DNA of 64,000 bases from Acidobacteriota bacterium (GCA_012103255.1 WLXD01000007.1:124001-188000), one strand, 5' to 3'. Numbered from the stretch's first letter, positions 19,639 through 28,814 are shown. Numbers and translations are program-made. Notes: generated from the letters alone by a model not told the origin.

Positions 19639-20823
19639 TCAGCGCATGAGGTTCGTCACCGGCCGGATGGAAGTGCTGTCCGGAAAGATCCGATCTGTTT
19701 GCGCCGCGGTGAGGTCGAACACTCCCTCAGTGACGCTCTTGAGCACCGCCCGCGTATCCAGAGTCGGCCGAAGATCGCGCCCCTCGTAGAGATCGCGCGA
19801 GCCGAGTCCCGGCCAATCTGCCAGCACCGTGTTGCCCCGGACATTCGGTCCGATAACGAAACCAGCTCCAGCGGTGCCGTGGTCCGTGCCACCAGTTCCA
19901 TTGGGCTGGGCGGTGCGCCCGAACTCGGTCATGACCACGACCGTCGTGTCCTGCCACATCGCCCCCGCCGCCTCCCGGAACGTGGTGAGCCCACGCGCGA
20001 GCGCGCCGAAGCGCCGGTCCAGCAGCCCACCTGCCATGCCCTGGTTGGCGTGGGTGTCCCAACCGCCGAACTCGACGGCAGCGATGTTCGGGCCGCCCGG
20101 CTCTGACATCAATTTCGCCGTGGCGGTGAAGACGCCGGACTCCCGTTGTCCGTCGAGACCGGGCGAGCCAGCTCGCATATCGCCACCGCCCATCCCGGCG
20201 GCGTCAACCGTTTCCCCGAGCTGCAGCGCCGCCTCGAACCGATCGGCCAGGCGTGGGTCTTCTCGGTACAACAGGTGCAAGCGTTCAACGTACTCATCAC
20301 CAAGAACGCCGAGTTGAGTCGGCGACCAGGTGAGTACTTGTTCGGGGCCAGACAACGACCGCGGCAGGCCCGCCGCGACAGCAACTGCCGAAGTCTCGCC
20401 ACCCGAGACCTGCAGAAGCCGGTTCAGCCACCCGTCGGAAGCCCCCACGGGGCGATCGAGTCCGGTCTCCAGCACCGCTTGCCCGTCGAAGTGACTGCGC
20501 GTGCGGTAGGGAATTGCCATGGCCTGTAGAGGGACCAACTCGCCGCGCCCCCAGAAGGCATCGAGCCCGGCAAGGCCAGGAGCGAGCGCGAAGTCGCTGT
20601 TGAGCGGGCTGAGCGCATCCCGGTTGAACGCCATGCGTCCGCGAATGGACTCGTAGTCACGGTCGCCGATCGGGACTACACCCGCGAGCCCATCGAACCC
20701 GCCGCGCAGCAACACGAAGACGAGCTTCCCGCGCCCCGGCATGCGCGCGAAGCTCGCCAGCGGTGAGGCGAACGTCGCCGCTCCACCGGCGCACATGCAA
20801 CGCAAGAGCTGTCGTCTATCCAT
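19639..20823 (-). CDS. DUF1501 family protein
   Basis: 394 residues. The N-terminus MDRRQLLRCMCAGGAATFAS resembles a Tat signal (RR followed by hydrophobic residues and small residues). The mature part starts with GKLVFVLLRGGFDGLAGVVP. It also has the GWDTHANQG and TVVVMTEFGRTAQPNGTGGTDHGTAG stretches that identify DUF1501, a sulfatase-like, alkaline-phosphatase-superfamily fold. The ATG at 20823 is preceded by GGAGATAAG and lies three bases after the DUF1800 stop, so the two are co-transcribed. DUF1501 and DUF1800 are found as a pair across many phyla and are thought to be exported; their joint function is not established. Confidence 0.92.
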   Translation of the reverse strand: MDRRQLLRCMCAGGAATFASPLASFARMPGRGKLVFVLLRGGFDGLAGVVPIGDRDYESIRGRMAFNRDALSPLNSDFALAPGLAGLDAFWGRGELVPLQAMAIPYRTRSHFDGQAVLETGLDRPVGASDGWLNRLLQVSGGETSAVAVAAGLPRSLSGPEQVLTWSPTQLGVLGDEYVERLHLLYREDPRLADRFEAALQLGETVDAAGMGGGDMRAGSPGLDGQRESGVFTATAKLMSEPGGPNIAAVEFGGWDTHANQGMAGGLLDRRFGALARGLTTFREAAGAMWQDTTVVVMTEFGRTAQPNGTGGTDHGTAGAGFVIGPNVRGNTVLADWPGLGSRDLYEGRDLRPTLDTRAVLKSVTEGVFDLTAAQTDRIFPDSTSIRPVTNLMR

Positions 20824-20826
20824 GTC

Positions 20827-22298
20827 TTATCTCCACTGGAAATCAGGACCGCCGACAACGAGCGCGACGCGCTCCGCGGCCGGAATCGAGCGATCCTCCA
20901 CAAGCGTCGCGAGAGCGCCTGAGCTGACTCCGGCAACCCGGGCGAGCGTCGAGGGATCGGTACCGGAACGGGTCACCGCATCGGCGACGGTGCGCGCGAA
21001 TTCAGCGCGATTCATCAGGCTGTCGGGGTCCGCCCACGGGCCCATCGTGTCGTCGTAGCCCTTCGGCGAGGGCGGTGCCCAGAGCGCGTGTCGGAGTTCT
21101 CGCAACACACCGCCTACGCGCGGCGGCAGCGACTTCACCGCCAGGGCCCGACCCGCAGCAACGAGCCAGTCCTGCGGCGTGCGGAACTTCCGCGACTCGA
21201 GGTTCCAGGCCGACGGAAGACCGACCAGCGCCTCGCTCACGGCGAGCAGATCGCCGTCCGTCTCTGCGAAGACCGTGGCCACCGCATCGACCGCGCCGGG
21301 CGGAGGGTCGTCGGCCACGAAGTGGCGCACCAGCTTCGTCGCCAGGAAAACCGCCGTCGAAGGGTGCCGGCAAAGATCATTGATGACGCTGCGTCCAGCG
21401 GCCTCTCCCTCGCCATACTGCTTCCCCAGTACGGTCTTGCCACCGGGCTCGTGAAGCTCCGGACGGAACGCAAAACCGTAGGGAGCATCACCGCTGAACC
21501 CGGCACGTCGGAGCCCCGACTCCATCATCTGACGACGGAAGCGCTCGCCGAGACCGCTCCCCTGCTGCGGTCTGGCCGCTGCGGCCTCGGCGAGCGGCAA
21601 TCCTTGCAACGTCCAGCCGGTGAGGATCCGTGCCAGCTGTTCCACGTCCGCCTGGTCGTAGCCGCCGTTCACACCCAGCGTGTGGAGTTCGAGCAGCTCG
21701 CGCGCGTAGTTCTCGTTGAGGCCCCGCTCGCGACCACGGTCAAAACGAGCGGCGCGCTCGGCTGCCTGCGATCGCGGGCCCACCGACTGCATGTTGTCGA
21801 GGTACAGCAGCATCGCCGGATGACGCGCCGAGGCGAGAACCATGTCGCGGACTTGCCGAGTACGTGAGGCCGAATGACCTGTCGCTCGTAGAGTCCGGGC
21901 AGCGTGAGCACCCTGACCTTGCCCGCCGGCGAGACACACAGGTGATTCGACCAGAACGCGACCAGACGCTCGACAAACGGGGTGGACGTAGTGAGCCGTC
22001 GATCCAGCGCCGCGGCCTGCTCCGCCGCCACGATGTTTCGCACGCCGGCTCGGGCACCGTCAACTTCCCGCTCGGAAGGTGCCGATTCGCCTGCCGCGGC
22101 GCGCTCCTGCTGTTCGCGCCGCGAGCGGGCGAAGGCATCAGCAGCATCCTGCAACGTAGGCAGACCCTCCGCATCCAACAAGGCGGCCTCTGGCCGCAAC
22201 TGCGCCAGCAGCCATTCACGAGGGTCGCCAATGCCACCCAACTCTGCCGGCCTGGGCCCCAGACCGAACCGATTCGCCGCGTGCAGTTTCAAGTCCAT
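20827..22298 (-). pseudogene. DUF1800 family protein, frameshifted
   Basis: The N-terminal half (start ATG 22298, MDLKLHAANRFGLGPRPAEL, with AGGA upstream) runs in one frame to GLYERQVIRPHVLGK. The rest (RDMVLASARHPAMLLYLDN, GLNENYARELLELHTLGVNG, YTQADVE-like motif, ILTGWTL) continues in another frame to the stop at 20827. The break lies at about 21848-21853, where AAGTCCGCGAC lacks one base compared with the expected AAG TTC CGC GAC (K-F-R-D). All conserved DUF1800 blocks are present on both sides, so apart from one missing base the gene is intact. It is either a recent mutation or an assembly indel. It is first in the operon with DUF1501, and its combined length (~490 residues) is normal for the family. 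Confidence 0.85.
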
Positions 22299-22398
22299 GG
22301 ATGTCCTGTCGCCGTGGGACGTTGTCGCCCGCTCTTCGCTTTGGATCGTCGTTGGTTGAATCGCCGCTTCGGTTAGTAGTGGCGTGATTCCGCCGCCC

Positions 22399-22457
22399 AT
22401 ATGACAGGCGCCCCGATGGAATCGCCGGATCCAGGGACTTCCGTCGCGCTGTCATAT
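22399..22457. promoter_or_regulatory. Divergent outward-facing repeat between DUF1800 and sigma factor
   Basis: The word CTGTCATAT occurs at 22449-22457 on the plus strand, 48 bp before the sigma factor, and as its exact complement at 22399-22407, reading toward DUF1800 101 bp away. Each gene therefore has the same 9-bp word in its own direction of transcription, with 41 bp between the copies. It could be a pair of operator half-sites or a shared promoter element. No -10 element common to both sides was found. Confidence 0.4.
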
Positions 22458-22504
22458 AGCGTCAGCCCTCAATCCACACAGTCCCGATAACCCCGACCCC
22501 GTCC

Positions 22505-23017
22505 ATGGAAGGACCGGACATTCGCGCCGCTCTGGAAGAACACCACGCTGTCTGCTTCGGCTGGGCGGTGCATTGCTGTGACGGCGATCGCAATGAGGCC
22601 GAAGATGTCTTGCAAATCGCATATCTCGAGGTGCTCGAGGAGCGCGCGCAATTCAGCGGACGTTCGCAGGTTCGTACGTGGCTGTTTGGGATCATCCGGA
22701 ACATCGCGGCGAGCCGGCGGCGTCTACGCCGCGCCCTGCTGCTGCGCCGGGCCGATGACGCGCCGGTCGGTCATCCGACCGCCGACCCAACGACTGATGT
22801 ACTGGCGCAAGAGCAGGAAGCTGCCCTGCGTGACGCCCTCGAGCACCTGCCGCGCCGGCAGCGCGAAGTTATCGTCTTGACCTTCTACGAAGGGATGACG
22901 GTGGAGGCGGCCAGCGAAGTCCTCCGAATCTCGATCGGCAGCGCACGAACCCACTATCATCGCGGCAAGCAGAAGCTTCGCAGCTTGCTCCAGCACGAGA
23001 ATCGATCTGATGCGTGA
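22505..23017 (+). CDS. ECF-type RNA polymerase sigma factor
   Basis: 170 residues. Region 2 is recognised in EAEDVLQIAYLEVLEERAQF and RTWLFGIIRNIAASRRRLRR (residues ~35-80). Region 4 is seen in ALEHLPRRQREVIVLTFYEG and TVEAASEVLRISIGSARTHY (~118-160). The intervening linker is short, as in other ECF sigma factors. The ATG at 22505 lies 48 bp after a CTGTCATAT element. The next gene overlaps by eight bases and encodes a one-helix membrane protein, so the pair looks like a sigma/anti-sigma module followed by two exported proteins. Confidence 0.9.
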   Translation: MEGPDIRAALEEHHAVCFGWAVHCCDGDRNEAEDVLQIAYLEVLEERAQFSGRSQVRTWLFGIIRNIAASRRRLRRALLLRRADDAPVGHPTADPTTDVLAQEQEAALRDALEHLPRRQREVIVLTFYEGMTVEAASEVLRISIGSARTHYHRGKQKLRSLLQHENRSDA

Positions 23018-23375
23018 TGAACAACTCGAAGAGCGATTCCGCGCGATGCGCGAAAGCGACCTCGATTACGTCCCCGACTTCGAACGAACCCTTGCCAGCG
23101 CCCGCAATCGGGACGCCAACACTCGTGGCGCCAATTGGGGATGGGGGGCCATTGCGGCAGCGATGCCGGCGATGGGTGTCATCGCCCTGGTCCTGGGCGG
23201 GCTGGAAACCTCGGCGCCCGAGCGAGCTTCCGAGCCAACGCTGGAAACGTGGTCATCACCAACGACCGGCCTGGTGGCCGACCTGGGCACGCTCGAAGAT
23301 CCGCTTGCCGCGCTGGAGTCGTTCCAGTCGCCCACCGCTGCGCTTCTCGAACTGGACGACCGGAGGACACCTTGA
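23010..23375 (+). CDS. One-helix membrane protein, probable anti-sigma factor
   Basis: 121 residues: an acidic and basic cytoplasmic N-terminus (~1-45, EERFRAMRESDLDYVPDFER), one transmembrane helix (~47-68, WGAIAAAMPAMGVIALVLGG), and a short extracytoplasmic tail. No zinc-finger (HxxxCxxC) is present. Position directly after an ECF sigma factor, with overlapping frames, and the single helix suggest an anti-sigma role; sequence similarity does not prove it. The YVPDFERTLASAR segment is reminiscent of the tails of other short sigma-adjacent membrane proteins. It overlaps the next gene by the TTGA junction. Confidence 0.7.
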   Translation: MRDEQLEERFRAMRESDLDYVPDFERTLASARNRDANTRGANWGWGAIAAAMPAMGVIALVLGGLETSAPERASEPTLETWSSPTTGLVADLGTLEDPLAALESFQSPTAALLELDDRRTP

Positions 23376-23851
23376 AGCGACTCGGCATCGCCGCTGTTCT
23401 GACCACTTTGATCCTGGCCGCTCCAGCCGAAGCCCAGCAGGATCCGCTTGGACTTCGTGCGCAGGGGGGCCAACTGCGCTCCGACATGCTCGCGCGCGAC
23501 TACTTCACTGCGCGCTTCGTTATCGCGAATGCCGACGCGATTGGACTCTCCGACGAGGTGCGGCTCTTCGTGGAACTAACGGCGCGCACCGCGGCGTCTG
23601 ACTTCGTTGGGCTGCAGTTCGACCTCGACACCGAGCTCCGCCGGCTCATCGGACTCTCGAACGTCAACCCAGTCGATGAGGAGGCCGTCGTCGAGCAGCT
23701 CGAAGTCGTGCTTGGGCTGGAGCGGGAGATCAAGATCTTGCAGGTGCGAATGGCGGTACGAATCCGCAACGCGCTCTCGGTGGACCAGCAGGAACAACTG
23801 CTTACGATTCGCCGCGAAGCGCGCCTGCGCAACCAAGCACAACAGCGCTAG
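23372..23851 (+). CDS. Periplasmic Spy/CpxP-like helical protein
   Basis: 159 residues starting at TTG 23372, which overlaps the previous stop and has GGAGG eight bases before it. A longer upstream frame exists but would bypass the signal peptide. The N-terminus is a cleavable signal (KRLGIAAVLTTLILAAPAEAQ). The mature part is all helical and charged, with paired helices and an L-x-x-x-Q-Q motif (LSVDQQEQLLTIRREARLR) resembling the LTxxQ motif of Spy/CpxP chaperones and metal-sensing partners. The context of sigma factor, membrane protein, Spy-like protein and cyclophilin suggests an envelope-stress operon. Confidence 0.7.
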   Translation: MKRLGIAAVLTTLILAAPAEAQQDPLGLRAQGGQLRSDMLARDYFTARFVIANADAIGLSDEVRLFVELTARTAASDFVGLQFDLDTELRRLIGLSNVNPVDEEAVVEQLEVVLGLEREIKILQVRMAVRIRNALSVDQQEQLLTIRREARLRNQAQQR

Positions 23852-23853
23852 AT

Positions 23854-24441
23854 ATGCGGGCCTGCATTGGCGCGCTCGCCGCGGCCGTGCTGGCGCTCGG
23901 CGCCCTGCAACAGTCCGACGCGCAAGCGATCGCGCGGACACGAGTTGTGATTGCCACCGAGCTCGGCGAGATCGTGGTCGAACTGGCTGACGATGCCGCA
24001 CCCACGACCGTAGCGAATTTCCTGCGCTACGTGGACGCGGGTCAGTACGCCGGAGGCGCGTTCCACCGTGCCGTGCGCCTCGACAACCAGAACCGCAGCG
24101 ACGTACCGATCGAGGTGATCCAGGGCGGCCGGGCCCGGGCATTCCGTGGACAGGGGCCGCTCGAGCGCACCACCGACACAGGCCTTGTCCACCAAGACGG
24201 CACGATCTCGATGGCACGAGGAACGGCGACCGACTCGGGCCACTCCGACTTCTTCATCTGCATCAACGACCAGCCGGCGCTCGATCACGGAGGGGCGCGC
24301 CATCCGGACGGCCAGGGCTTCGCCGCGTTCGGCCGAGTCATCGAGGGGAGGGATGTAGTGCGCGCGATACAGGCCCGGCCTACGGAGCGCGAGCGACTCA
24401 GCGCGCCGGTGACGATTCTGCAGATGCGCCGGACCGAGTAG
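23854..24441 (+). CDS. Exported cyclophilin-type peptidyl-prolyl isomerase
   Basis: 195 residues with a signal peptide (ACIGALAAAVLALGALQQSDAQA). The cyclophilin core shows TELGEIVVELADDAAPTTVA, FLRYVDAGQYAGGAFHR, then VIQGG, DGTISMARG and SDFFICINDQPALD. The arginine of the active site falls at FHR and the Gln at VIQGG. It catalyses cis-trans isomerisation of proline bonds, here in the periplasm. It starts two bases after the Spy-like gene, so it is the fourth gene of the sigma-factor operon, which fits an envelope protein-folding stress response. It converges on the ADOP gene that ends at 24444. Confidence 0.93.
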   Translation: MRACIGALAAAVLALGALQQSDAQAIARTRVVIATELGEIVVELADDAAPTTVANFLRYVDAGQYAGGAFHRAVRLDNQNRSDVPIEVIQGGRARAFRGQGPLERTTDTGLVHQDGTISMARGTATDSGHSDFFICINDQPALDHGGARHPDGQGFAAFGRVIEGRDVVRAIQARPTERERLSAPVTILQMRRTE

Positions 24442-24443
24442 CC

Positions 24444-27113
24444 CTAGCTGTCGCGCAGAGTGACGGCCGGCTCCACGCGCAGAGCGCGACGTGTGGGCGG
24501 AACACACGCGAGCAGCGCCGCGCCGGCGACACATGCTGCTGTGATTCCGGCAACCCCGAGATCCAGTGGACCCGTTTCGAACAGGAGCCCCTGGAGTGCG
24601 CGGGTCGCCGCGAGGGCACCGATGGCCCCCGCCACCAGCCCGCCGCCGACCACGATGAGCCACTCGCGACCGAGCAATCGCACGATGCCGGTCTGCGTGC
24701 TGCCCACCGCCAACCGCAGTCCAATCTCGCGACGCCGACGGCCGACCGAGTAGGCCATCACGCCGTAGACCCCGAGCATTCCCAGGAATAGACCCAGCGA
24801 AGCGAACGCGGTGAGCACCTGCATGGGAGTCCGGCGCAGAATCAGCGTGCCATCGACGCTACCTTCCATCGTGTCTGTCCAGAACAACGGCACGGCTTCG
24901 TCGACTGAGTCGATGCGCGCGCGGAGCGCTGGCCAGATCACCGCGCGGTCACCGTCGAGGCGCGCCGCCACCCTGAAGAACCCAGACGGGTGCTGGAGCA
25001 TCGAGGTATAGATCGCGCCCGAAACGATCGCTTCATCAAGGGCATTTTGGCGAATCGGATTCACGATGCCGATCACTGTGTAGGCGTCTTCATCCGCTCC
25101 CTGTTCGGCACTGCGCCAGAGTCGCCGGCCGACGGCATCTCCCTGAGGCCAGAGCCGATCGGCCAGGGCGCGGTCGATGATCGCCACGCGAGGAGCTCCG
25201 TCGCGGTCACTCGAGCTGAACCCGCGCCCCGCGACCATGTCCATTCCCATCGTCAGGAAGTAGTCCGGTGTGACCGCGCTCCGAAATGGCAGGATCACCG
25301 CCTCGCCCGGCGCACGTGCCGCGCCCTCGGCCACCACAGGCCCTCGCGAGGCCGCGCCGGAAAACGGCAAGTGCGTGGTCAATCCAACGTTCGCGACTCC
25401 GGGCACGGTAGTAACCTCGGCCACGAGCCTTTCCATGTAGTCCACTCCGGCCTCAGGCGTTGCGTAGCTCACGTCCGGCAAGCTGATCGCGTGAACGACC
25501 ACTCCCGCAGGATCGAATCCGGGATCGACGGCGGCGAGGTTCCGCAAGCTGGTTACCAATAGCCCCGCACACATCACGAGCACGAACGCCAGCGCGATCT
25601 GCCCGCCAACCAGCAGGCTCTGCAACCCACCGGCGCCGCCCACGTTGCCACGCCGTGCGCCGAGCAACGCGCTACCGCGCCTCAGGGCAAACAGCGGCAC
25701 CGATCCGGCGATCGTCCCCAACAAGCCAGCCGCGAACACAGTCGCTACTACGACAATTGGGGTCAACGAAACGTCGTCAACCCGAGGGATCTCGTAGACC
25801 TCGAACAGCCCCAGAAGCCCCAGAAGCCCCAACGCCCACCGCGCAGCAAACAGCCCCAGTCCCGTCCCCAGTGCGGTCAGCAGGAGGCTCTCCGTGACCA
25901 GTTGGCGAAGAATCCGCTGGCGTCCGGCACCGAGCGCCATCCGTGCGGCGAGTTCGTCACGCCGGGACCGCGCCTGCACGAGCAGGATCCCCACCACGTT
26001 GGCCGCGCCAATCACCAGCAGCAGCACGACGCCCGCCCACATCAACAGGAAGGGGCCGCGGACGTTCCTCGTGATGTCATCAAGGTAACCGCGCGCCACG
26101 GTGTGGTAGCCGGCATCCGTGACGAGAGTCCGCAGATCAGCCGCGTAGCCCGCAACGAGCGCTTCGTTGAACGCATCGATTTCCGCCTGCGCCTCCTCGA
26201 CTGTGGCCCCGTCCACGAGCCGGGCCAACATGCGAAAACCGCCGGTGTGTCGCGCAGCGTCCGAGCGCTCTTCGGCAGAGAAGAACCGTGGTCGGAACAC
26301 TTGCGCATCCCAGGTCGAAAACCGGAACGACTCCGGCAGAACACCCACGATCGTCATCGGGCGTTCGTCCAGGAACGCAGTCTTGCCAACAACGTCCGGA
26401 TCCGCCGCGAAATCAGCTAGCCAGAGCTTGTGTCCGATCACGACCACATCGGGTACCGCGCCATCATCGATCTCTTCGGAAAGGAGACGTCCGAGGGCCG
26501 GGGTCGCGCGGAGTACCGAAAAGAACGACGGCGTGATGTCGAGCGCGAACGTGTGGTGCCCCTCGCCTGGTGCGCCGACGGTGTAGGAGATCTCGGTGTA
26601 GAGCGCGACATCCTCGAACGACTCAATGAAATCGCGACGGTCGAAGCGGTCGGGAACGCTATTCGAGGCCCGGGGGCGGCCGGATTCCGGGTAGGCGTTG
26701 AACACCTGCACCAGCCGGTCGGAGTCTGGAAACGGCAACGGCCGGAGCAAAATCGAATAGACGACGCCGAACATCGCACTGTTGGCGGCAATACAAACGG
26801 CAACTGTGAGCACGATCACGGCGGACGCCACCGGTCGACGACGCATCCCGCGGAACCCGTGACGAACGTCGTGCGCCAGATCCTGGAACAAGCGCACTCC
26901 GGTCTCTTCGCGAACCCGTTCTGAAGTCACGGCCTGGTTGCCGAACGCCTGGCGCGCCGCGCGCCGCGCATCCTCGGGCGTCATGCCGCGACGCTCATTG
27001 CGCGCTGCGGCCTGGTCGAGGTGAAACTGAACTTCCTCGTCGAACTCGGCTTCGAAGCGTTGACCGCGTAGAGCCCTCAAGCGCTCGCGCAAACCCGCCA
27101 GAATGCGCGCCAT
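24444..27113 (-). CDS. ADOP family ABC-type permease
   Basis: 889 residues from the ATG at 27113. The N-terminus is a helical prefix domain (LRALRGQRFEAEFDEEVQFH, EARRAARQAFGN-type stretch) different from the prefixes of the other ADOP genes here. The first membrane helix is at ~95-120 (VIVLTVAVCIAANSAMFGVV). Two MacB domains and two FtsX bundles follow; FtsX signatures are ANVVGILLVQARSRRDELAA and REIGLRLAVGSTQTG. The start overlaps the PadR stop as TGATG. The upstream frame extends to 27374 but lies inside the PadR gene. The tail reads PPTRRALRVEPAVTLRDS. Confidence 0.92.
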   Translation of the reverse strand: MARILAGLRERLRALRGQRFEAEFDEEVQFHLDQAAARNERRGMTPEDARRAARQAFGNQAVTSERVREETGVRLFQDLAHDVRHGFRGMRRRPVASAVIVLTVAVCIAANSAMFGVVYSILLRPLPFPDSDRLVQVFNAYPESGRPRASNSVPDRFDRRDFIESFEDVALYTEISYTVGAPGEGHHTFALDITPSFFSVLRATPALGRLLSEEIDDGAVPDVVVIGHKLWLADFAADPDVVGKTAFLDERPMTIVGVLPESFRFSTWDAQVFRPRFFSAEERSDAARHTGGFRMLARLVDGATVEEAQAEIDAFNEALVAGYAADLRTLVTDAGYHTVARGYLDDITRNVRGPFLLMWAGVVLLLVIGAANVVGILLVQARSRRDELAARMALGAGRQRILRQLVTESLLLTALGTGLGLFAARWALGLLGLLGLFEVYEIPRVDDVSLTPIVVVATVFAAGLLGTIAGSVPLFALRRGSALLGARRGNVGGAGGLQSLLVGGQIALAFVLVMCAGLLVTSLRNLAAVDPGFDPAGVVVHAISLPDVSYATPEAGVDYMERLVAEVTTVPGVANVGLTTHLPFSGAASRGPVVAEGAARAPGEAVILPFRSAVTPDYFLTMGMDMVAGRGFSSSDRDGAPRVAIIDRALADRLWPQGDAVGRRLWRSAEQGADEDAYTVIGIVNPIRQNALDEAIVSGAIYTSMLQHPSGFFRVAARLDGDRAVIWPALRARIDSVDEAVPLFWTDTMEGSVDGTLILRRTPMQVLTAFASLGLFLGMLGVYGVMAYSVGRRRREIGLRLAVGSTQTGIVRLLGREWLIVVGGGLVAGAIGALAATRALQGLLFETGPLDLGVAGITAACVAGAALLACVPPTRRALRVEPAVTLRDS

Positions 27114-27457
27114 CAGATGCTCTCCTCGGTGTAGTCGAGTACCCGGTTCACCGCCCCTGAAGTTCGGGCCCAGTTGGCGAGCTCCTCGCGCAGCGCCGCC
27201 CTGCCGCCGCGGGTAAGCGAGTAGTAGCGAGCGCGCCGTCCGTTCTCGGTAACCTGCCATTCGCTCTCCACCACACCGCGGCGCTTCAGGCGCTGCAGGG
27301 CAGGATAGAGCGATCCCTGGTTCACACAGAACACGCCGTCCGAGATCTCTTCGAGACGTTCGGCCAGGCCCCATCCATGCATGGGCCCGACGGCGAGCAA
27401 TTTCAGCACCAGCAGATCCAATGTCCCCAGCAGGACTTCAGAGCGAGATTCAGTCAT
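27113..27457 (-). CDS. PadR family transcriptional regulator
   Basis: 114 residues from the ATG at 27457, which has AAAGGAG five to six bases before it. The frame upstream (to 27637) overlaps the operator and is ignored. The protein has the standard PadR core, LLGTLDLLVLKLLAVGPMHG then NQGSLYPALQRLKRRGVVES and a wing with GRRARYYSLT, and a C-terminal helix. It differs from the other PadR proteins here in having the commonest subgroup signature (GTLDLLVLK). Its stop codon shares one base with the ADOP start, so the two are translationally coupled. Confidence 0.93.
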   Translation of the reverse strand: MTESRSEVLLGTLDLLVLKLLAVGPMHGWGLAERLEEISDGVFCVNQGSLYPALQRLKRRGVVESEWQVTENGRRARYYSLTRGGRAALREELANWARTSGAVNRVLDYTEESI

Positions 27458-27478
27458 TGCGTCTCCTTTTGACGTTCT

Positions 27479-27500
27479 AAAGAAGTAACAGAACTTCTTT
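27479..27500. promoter_or_regulatory. PadR operator
   Basis: AAAGAAGT (27479-27486) and ACTTCTTT (27493-27500) are perfect 8-bp arms around a 6-bp centre. The near edge is 22 bp upstream of the PadR start codon at 27457 on the minus strand. This is a likely autorepression site for the minus-strand PadR-ADOP operon. Confidence 0.65.
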
Positions 27501-27545
27501 TGGCCGTCAACAGGAAGACTTTGCGGCACCCGGGTTACAACCTTC

Positions 27546-27572
27546 TGAACGTCTCTGGCGTTTGACTGTCTA
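27546..27572 (+). promoter_or_regulatory. Candidate ECF-type promoter
   Basis: TGAAC (27546-27550), a 16-bp spacer and TGTCTA (27567-27572) match the general ECF layout of GAAC at -35 and GTC(T/A) at -10. Predicted transcription would begin near 27579, 34 bp before the sigma start at 27613, consistent with autoregulation of that sigma operon. Confidence 0.45.
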
Positions 27573-27612
27573 GAGATGGCGAGAACGGGCCGCGAGCCCA
27601 CACGGAGTACGG

Positions 27613-28146
27613 ATGGAGCCGGCCCACGGCGCGTCATCGGACAACGAACTTCTCGAGCGCGCTCGTCAGGGCGACGCGGAGGCCTTTGGTGCGATTTACG
27701 ACCGCTATTGCAACGTTCTCTACGGCACGGCGATGCGACTGGTGCGCAGCCCGGAACAAGCCGAGGACGTCGTGCAGGAGGCGTTCATGAAGCTCCATAG
27801 CCGTCCTCCGGCTCCGCCCGTCCGCAATCTCGGCGGCTGGCTCCACCGGGTAGCCAGCCACGCGGCTCTTGATCGGCTCCGGCGACGCGGGCGACGCCAG
27901 GAACATGAGCTGATCCCGGAGCGCGCGGGGTCGCGCAGCACCGAACCGGCCGCCGGCACGGACCTCGAACGAGCGCTTGGTGCACTTCCCGAGCGCGGGC
28001 GCCGAGTGTTCCTTCTTCACGACGTCGAAGGATTCCTGCACAGCGAGATCGCCGACATGCTCGGCATCAGTGCGGGCACCAGCAAGTCGCAACTCTTCAG
28101 GGCAAGGCGAATCCTCAGGCAAGAACTGGCGGGAGCGAAGTCATGA
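27613..28146 (+). CDS. ECF-type RNA polymerase sigma factor
   Basis: 177 residues. Region 2: AEAFGAIYDRYCNVLYGTAM, EQAEDVVQEAFMKLHSRPPA, and GGWLHRVASHAALDRLRRRG. Region 4: GALPERGRRVFLLHDVEGFL and HSEIADMLGISAGTSKSQLF, in which the helix-turn-helix faces the -35 element. The linker between the regions is charged. The gene is divergent from the PadR-ADOP operon. It overlaps the following membrane-protein gene by ATGA, and that gene overlaps a DUF4097 gene the same way, giving a three-gene cascade. Confidence 0.92.
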   Translation: MEPAHGASSDNELLERARQGDAEAFGAIYDRYCNVLYGTAMRLVRSPEQAEDVVQEAFMKLHSRPPAPPVRNLGGWLHRVASHAALDRLRRRGRRQEHELIPERAGSRSTEPAAGTDLERALGALPERGRRVFLLHDVEGFLHSEIADMLGISAGTSKSQLFRARRILRQELAGAKS

Positions 28147-28814
28147 GCGATCTCGAGCGCCTTCACGACCTCCTGGCAAGCGACGATCCGGCCGGCCATC
28201 GCCGTGCCGCCCAGATGGCCGCGCACGATCCGACTCTCCAGGCCGAACTCGACGCTCATGACCGCCTGCTTGCCATAGCGGAGTCATGGCGTGAGTCGAC
28301 GGTCGCCCCGCAGCACCTTCGCGCACGCGTGCTGGCGGGTGTCGAAGCGCCCGCCGCGACAGTTCTCACCGGGCGCTTCCGCAACGCTCGACGCTGGGTC
28401 AGCGGCCTGGCGGCCGCCGCGTCGATCGTGCTGGCGATCGTGTTCCTGCAACAGATCGTGCCCTCGCCCGACGTCATCTCGGTGCGCGGCCGCCTTCTGA
28501 TAAATGACGCGCTCACGGAAGCGAGCGAGGCGGAAGCGCGACACGCCGCGGCGATCGCGAAGCTCGAACGCGTCGCCGCGCCGATCCTGCAGCGCGCGAC
28601 CGACCCGAGTACCGACGCCGCCAACGCGGCCATTCTCCTCGCCTATCGCGATCGCCTCGCCGCGATCGATACCGCGATCGCCGAGGTCCGCGGATATCTG
28701 GAAGACAACCCGGGCCTGGCCAGCGCCCGCACTGTTCTGTTGGCCGCATACATCGACAAAACCCTCGTCCTCGAGGAAGTCCTCGGGACGGATGAAACGA
28801 GCGATCTAGGATGA
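28143..28814 (+). CDS. One-helix membrane protein, probable anti-sigma factor
   Basis: 223 residues. The cytoplasmic N-terminus (~1-75) contains SDLERLHDLLASDDPAGHRR and HDPTLQAELDAHDRLLAIAE, resembling anti-sigma domains without a metal site. One transmembrane helix spans ~82-104 (WVSGLAAAASIVLAIVFLQQ). The extracytoplasmic part (~105-223) is almost entirely helical and rich in Ala, Glu and Arg, so probably a coiled coil. Overlap with the sigma gene and with the DUF4097 gene by ATGA on both sides points to a sigma-control role with an envelope sensor domain. Identity as an anti-sigma factor is inferred from context. Confidence 0.75.
   Translation: MSDLERLHDLLASDDPAGHRRAAQMAAHDPTLQAELDAHDRLLAIAESWRESTVAPQHLRARVLAGVEAPAATVLTGRFRNARRWVSGLAAAASIVLAIVFLQQIVPSPDVISVRGRLLINDALTEASEAEARHAAAIAKLERVAAPILQRATDPSTDAANAAILLAYRDRLAAIDTAIAEVRGYLEDNPGLASARTVLLAAYIDKTLVLEEVLGTDETSDLG

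Noticed and set aside
27536-27556. ACAACCTT with CGTCTC as an ECF promoter before the sigma gene at 27613
   Set aside because: The spacing between the two words is far too short; TGAAC-N16-TGTCTA just downstream fits better.
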